From contig NZ_MBLO01000125.1 of NCBI RefSeq assembly GCF_001854805.1, positions 30,969-94,968 on the forward strand: a stretch of DNA of 64,000 nt, written 5' to 3'. Shown here piece by piece: positions 62,478 to 64,000 of the stretch. The translations under genes and the position numbers were made by a program. How positions within the stretch are numbered: position 1 is the first letter of the stretch; each line of letters opens with the position of its first letter. The notes under the pieces were generated by a model. That model was given only the letters and a program-made list of their open reading frames with translations. It was not told the origin of the DNA and did no database searches. The DNA comes from Pseudofrankia coriaricola. Its GTDB lineage: Bacteria > Actinomycetota > Actinomycetes > Frankiales > Frankiaceae.

Positions 62478-63395
62478 CTACGACTTCGTGGGGAACTGGT
62501 CGGTTTCGGTTGGGAGCCCGGCGATCCTGGCCTGCTGGACGAACAGCGACAGGAAGTCCGCGTCGCGCAGCCCCGACCCGATGGCGCTTTGGATCAGCTG
62601 GTGTACCGACGCCGCCACCGGCATCGGGACCTCCAGGGCGCGCGCGGCGCCGAGACCGAGGTCGAAGTCCTTGCGCAACAGTTCGGTGGTGAAGGTCGGT
62701 GTCCAGTCCTGCGCGACCAGGTCCTTCGTCCGCTTGCGGACCCAGTCCGAACCCAGGACGGTGCCGTTCAGGAATTCCAGGAAGGCCGCGCGATCGGTGC
62801 CGCCCTTCTCGGCGAGGCTGGTGACCTCGACGAGCGCCTGAACCATGACTCCGAGGTAGAGGTTGTGGCAGAGCTTGACGAGGCGGCTCTGCTCCTCCTC
62901 CCCCGTCCACACCGCGACTTTCGCGATCTGTAGGAGATAGGGCGCGACGAGGTCGTAGGAGTCGCGCGGGCCGGACGCGACGATGCTCGCGCCGCCTGAG
63001 GCGACGACGTGCGGGTTGCCGCTCACCGGGGCGGCGAGGAAGGCAACTCCGGCCTTCGCCGCCCGCGCGCGCACCCACGCCGACGTCTCCATGGACACCG
63101 TCGAGCAGTCGACGAGGACCTTGAGCGCGGTCTCGGGCTCCTGCTCGTACGCGAGGAGACCGCCGGGCCCGGCGGCGACCTCCTCGAGATCCCTGGGAGT
63201 CGACACCATGGTGAACACGACGTCCGCCGCGCACAGGTCGGCGACAGTCTCGACCCGCGTCGCGCCCTTTTCGACCAGCGGGGCGGTCTTGGCGGCGGTG
63301 CGGTTCCAGATGAGCACATCGTTACCGGCGTCGATCAACCGGGCCGCCATCGCGGCGCCCATTCGGCCGGTACCGAGCCAGCCGAGCTTCGTCAT
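62478..63395 (-). CDS. 3-hydroxyisobutyrate/tartronate-semialdehyde dehydrogenase-like enzyme
   Basis: A 305-residue beta-hydroxyacid dehydrogenase. The NAD-binding motif LGWLGTGRMGAAMAARLIDAG opens the protein, an Arg after strand 2 (WNRT) suggests NADP(H), the substrate-binding FLAAPVSGNPHVVASGG follows, and the catalytic Lys is in LVKLCHNLYLG. Members interconvert hydroxyacids and semialdehydes. In the operon it could reduce or form a semialdehyde handled by the ALDH. ATG at 63395 is followed by the typical MTKLGW start. Confidence 0.9.
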   Translation of the reverse strand: MTKLGWLGTGRMGAAMAARLIDAGNDVLIWNRTAAKTAPLVEKGATRVETVADLCAADVVFTMVSTPRDLEEVAAGPGGLLAYEQEPETALKVLVDCSTVSMETSAWVRARAAKAGVAFLAAPVSGNPHVVASGGASIVASGPRDSYDLVAPYLLQIAKVAVWTGEEEQSRLVKLCHNLYLGVMVQALVEVTSLAEKGGTDRAAFLEFLNGTVLGSDWVRKRTKDLVAQDWTPTFTTELLRKDFDLGLGAARALEVPMPVAASVHQLIQSAIGSGLRDADFLSLFVQQARIAGLPTETDQFPTKS

Positions 63396-63441
63396 GTCAG
63401 GTCCTCCTTCGTCCGCCCGGCCCCAGCCCGCCCGGACAGGC

Positions 63442-63675
63442 TCACTGGTCGGCCTGTCGGGCCTGGTAACCCGGCGGGGTCTTTTCGGCATAGCGCTCCG
63501 CGAACGTCCGGCCGTTCTTCATCTTGTCGGTCCACCTGGACTCGATGATTTGAACCGTGACGACGTCCGGCGGGCAGTCGAGGTTGTCCACGAGCGCGCG
63601 AGTGACGGCGAGCATCATGTTTCGCTTCTGCTCGTCCGTTCGGCCCTCGGCCATGTAGACGTGTACTTCCGGCAT
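63442..63675 (-). CDS. 4-oxalocrotonate tautomerase family protein
   Basis: A 77-residue protein with the N-terminal catalytic Pro exposed after Met removal (MPEVHVYMAEGRTDEQKR), as in 4-OT. VTRALVDNLDCPPDVVTVQI matches the family helix and strand. It would convert a dienol to a ketone or add water. The extended Lys/Tyr-rich end (RYAEKTPPGYQAR) is longer than typical 4-OT. GAGGGA lies upstream. It sits 46 bp before the dehydrogenase gene. Confidence 0.88.
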   Translation of the reverse strand: MPEVHVYMAEGRTDEQKRNMMLAVTRALVDNLDCPPDVVTVQIIESRWTDKMKNGRTFAERYAEKTPPGYQARQADQ

Positions 63676-63720
63676 CTTTCCCTCCTTGGCGGACGCGGCA
63701 TCGAGCATGCCCGTGAGGGC

Positions 63721-64000
63721 TCAGCCCCCGGCCGACGCCGAATTGCCGTCCTTGTCGAAGCTGTTGCGCCGCCCCTGCCGGACGTATTCCACGGTCGAGG
63801 AGATCGCCTCACGGCCGTGAATGCTCTTCTGCTTGGCGACGTGACCGAACATCTGGATTCCGAAACCGCCGTCCAGGTCGTCCACGATGCGCTTCTTCCA
63901 CGGCCGTCGGACGATCTGCGTGGTCAGCCGCCGGGTGATGCGCGGCTGGCTCATGATGTGGTCGGCGATGACGAGGGCTCTGTCGATCAGCTGCTCACGA
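63721..64000 (-). CDS. Enoyl-CoA hydratase/isomerase (crotonase) family, C-terminal part
   Basis: Only the last 92 residues are in the window; the gene continues past the right edge. IDRALVIADHIMSQPRITRR, LTTQIVRRPWKKRI and DDLDGGFGIQMFGHV match the C-terminal helices of crotonases. The catalytic part is not visible. It is the first gene of the seven-gene operon seen here, though more may precede it. The last residues are Ser/Asn/Gly-rich. Confidence 0.65.
   Translation of the reverse strand, partial: REQLIDRALVIADHIMSQPRITRRLTTQIVRRPWKKRIVDDLDGGFGIQMFGHVAKQKSIHGREAISSTVEYVRQGRRNSFDKDGNSASAGG

Overview
The window reads as chromosomal DNA of a high-GC actinobacterium. It carries a mycothiol synthase end, an IdeR-type iron regulator, a ClgR-like regulator, EfeUO/EfeB, IS1380-type DNA and remnants of actinomycete integrative elements, and GTG/TTG starts are frequent. 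Frankia or a close relative (Frankiales) is my best guess. That guess comes from gene content and style, not from any search.

Layout. 1-14 kb is mostly conserved core: mshD end, STAS protein, two small unknowns, a pentapeptide-repeat protein, a UPF0016 cation exporter behind a yybP-ykoY-like manganese riboswitch, a TylF-type methyltransferase, efeB and a fused efeU-efeO gene with iron-box-like palindromes, hyuB and an M20 dipeptidase that contains an in-frame palindrome. 14-23 kb holds a large seven-bladed WD40 protein with a disordered N-terminus and membrane anchor, a peroxiredoxin, two tandem MerR paralogues, a cupin, a ClgR-like regulator, two small membrane proteins and an SDR. 23-29.5 kb is a nitrogen cluster on the minus strand (amtB, amtB, glnK, glnD), split by two strong hairpins; the second AmtB has lost both phenylalanine-gate residues. 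29.8-32.9 kb holds an NlpC/P60 cell-wall hydrolase, a small HTH protein behind a perfect palindrome, a DUF3039 protein, ideR and tRNA-Arg(CCT).

From 32.8 kb the DNA becomes accessory. A 55-bp exact copy of the tRNA-Arg 3' half recurs at 35.5 kb and frames a decayed island. Next come a fragment of another tRNA, a ClpP-like protein fused to a zinc-binding domain with all three catalytic residues replaced, and IS701-like debris. 38.4-45.8 kb holds a TetR/SnoaL divergent pair and a large LuxR-family regulator with an esterase, FMN reductase and MFS exporter. A complete IS1380 element (5-bp target duplication CTCAG) follows, then a decayed serine recombinase and a DUF2637 (Spd-like) pseudogene.

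49.8-57.2 kb is an iron locus: an IdeR-like box, a 0.7-kb leader, one polypeptide joining adenylation, carrier and membrane acyltransferase domains, a second IdeR-like box and a ferric-iron ABC transporter (fbpABC-like). 57.7-64 kb is a tight catabolic operon on the minus strand: amidohydrolase, aldehyde dehydrogenase, split transketolase, 3-hydroxyisobutyrate-dehydrogenase-like enzyme, 4-OT tautomerase and the end of a crotonase. Its substrate is unknown.

The genes most worth attention are the ClpP pseudoprotease fusion, the adenylation-carrier-acyltransferase fusion, the gate-less AmtB, the manganese riboswitch and the catabolic operon.
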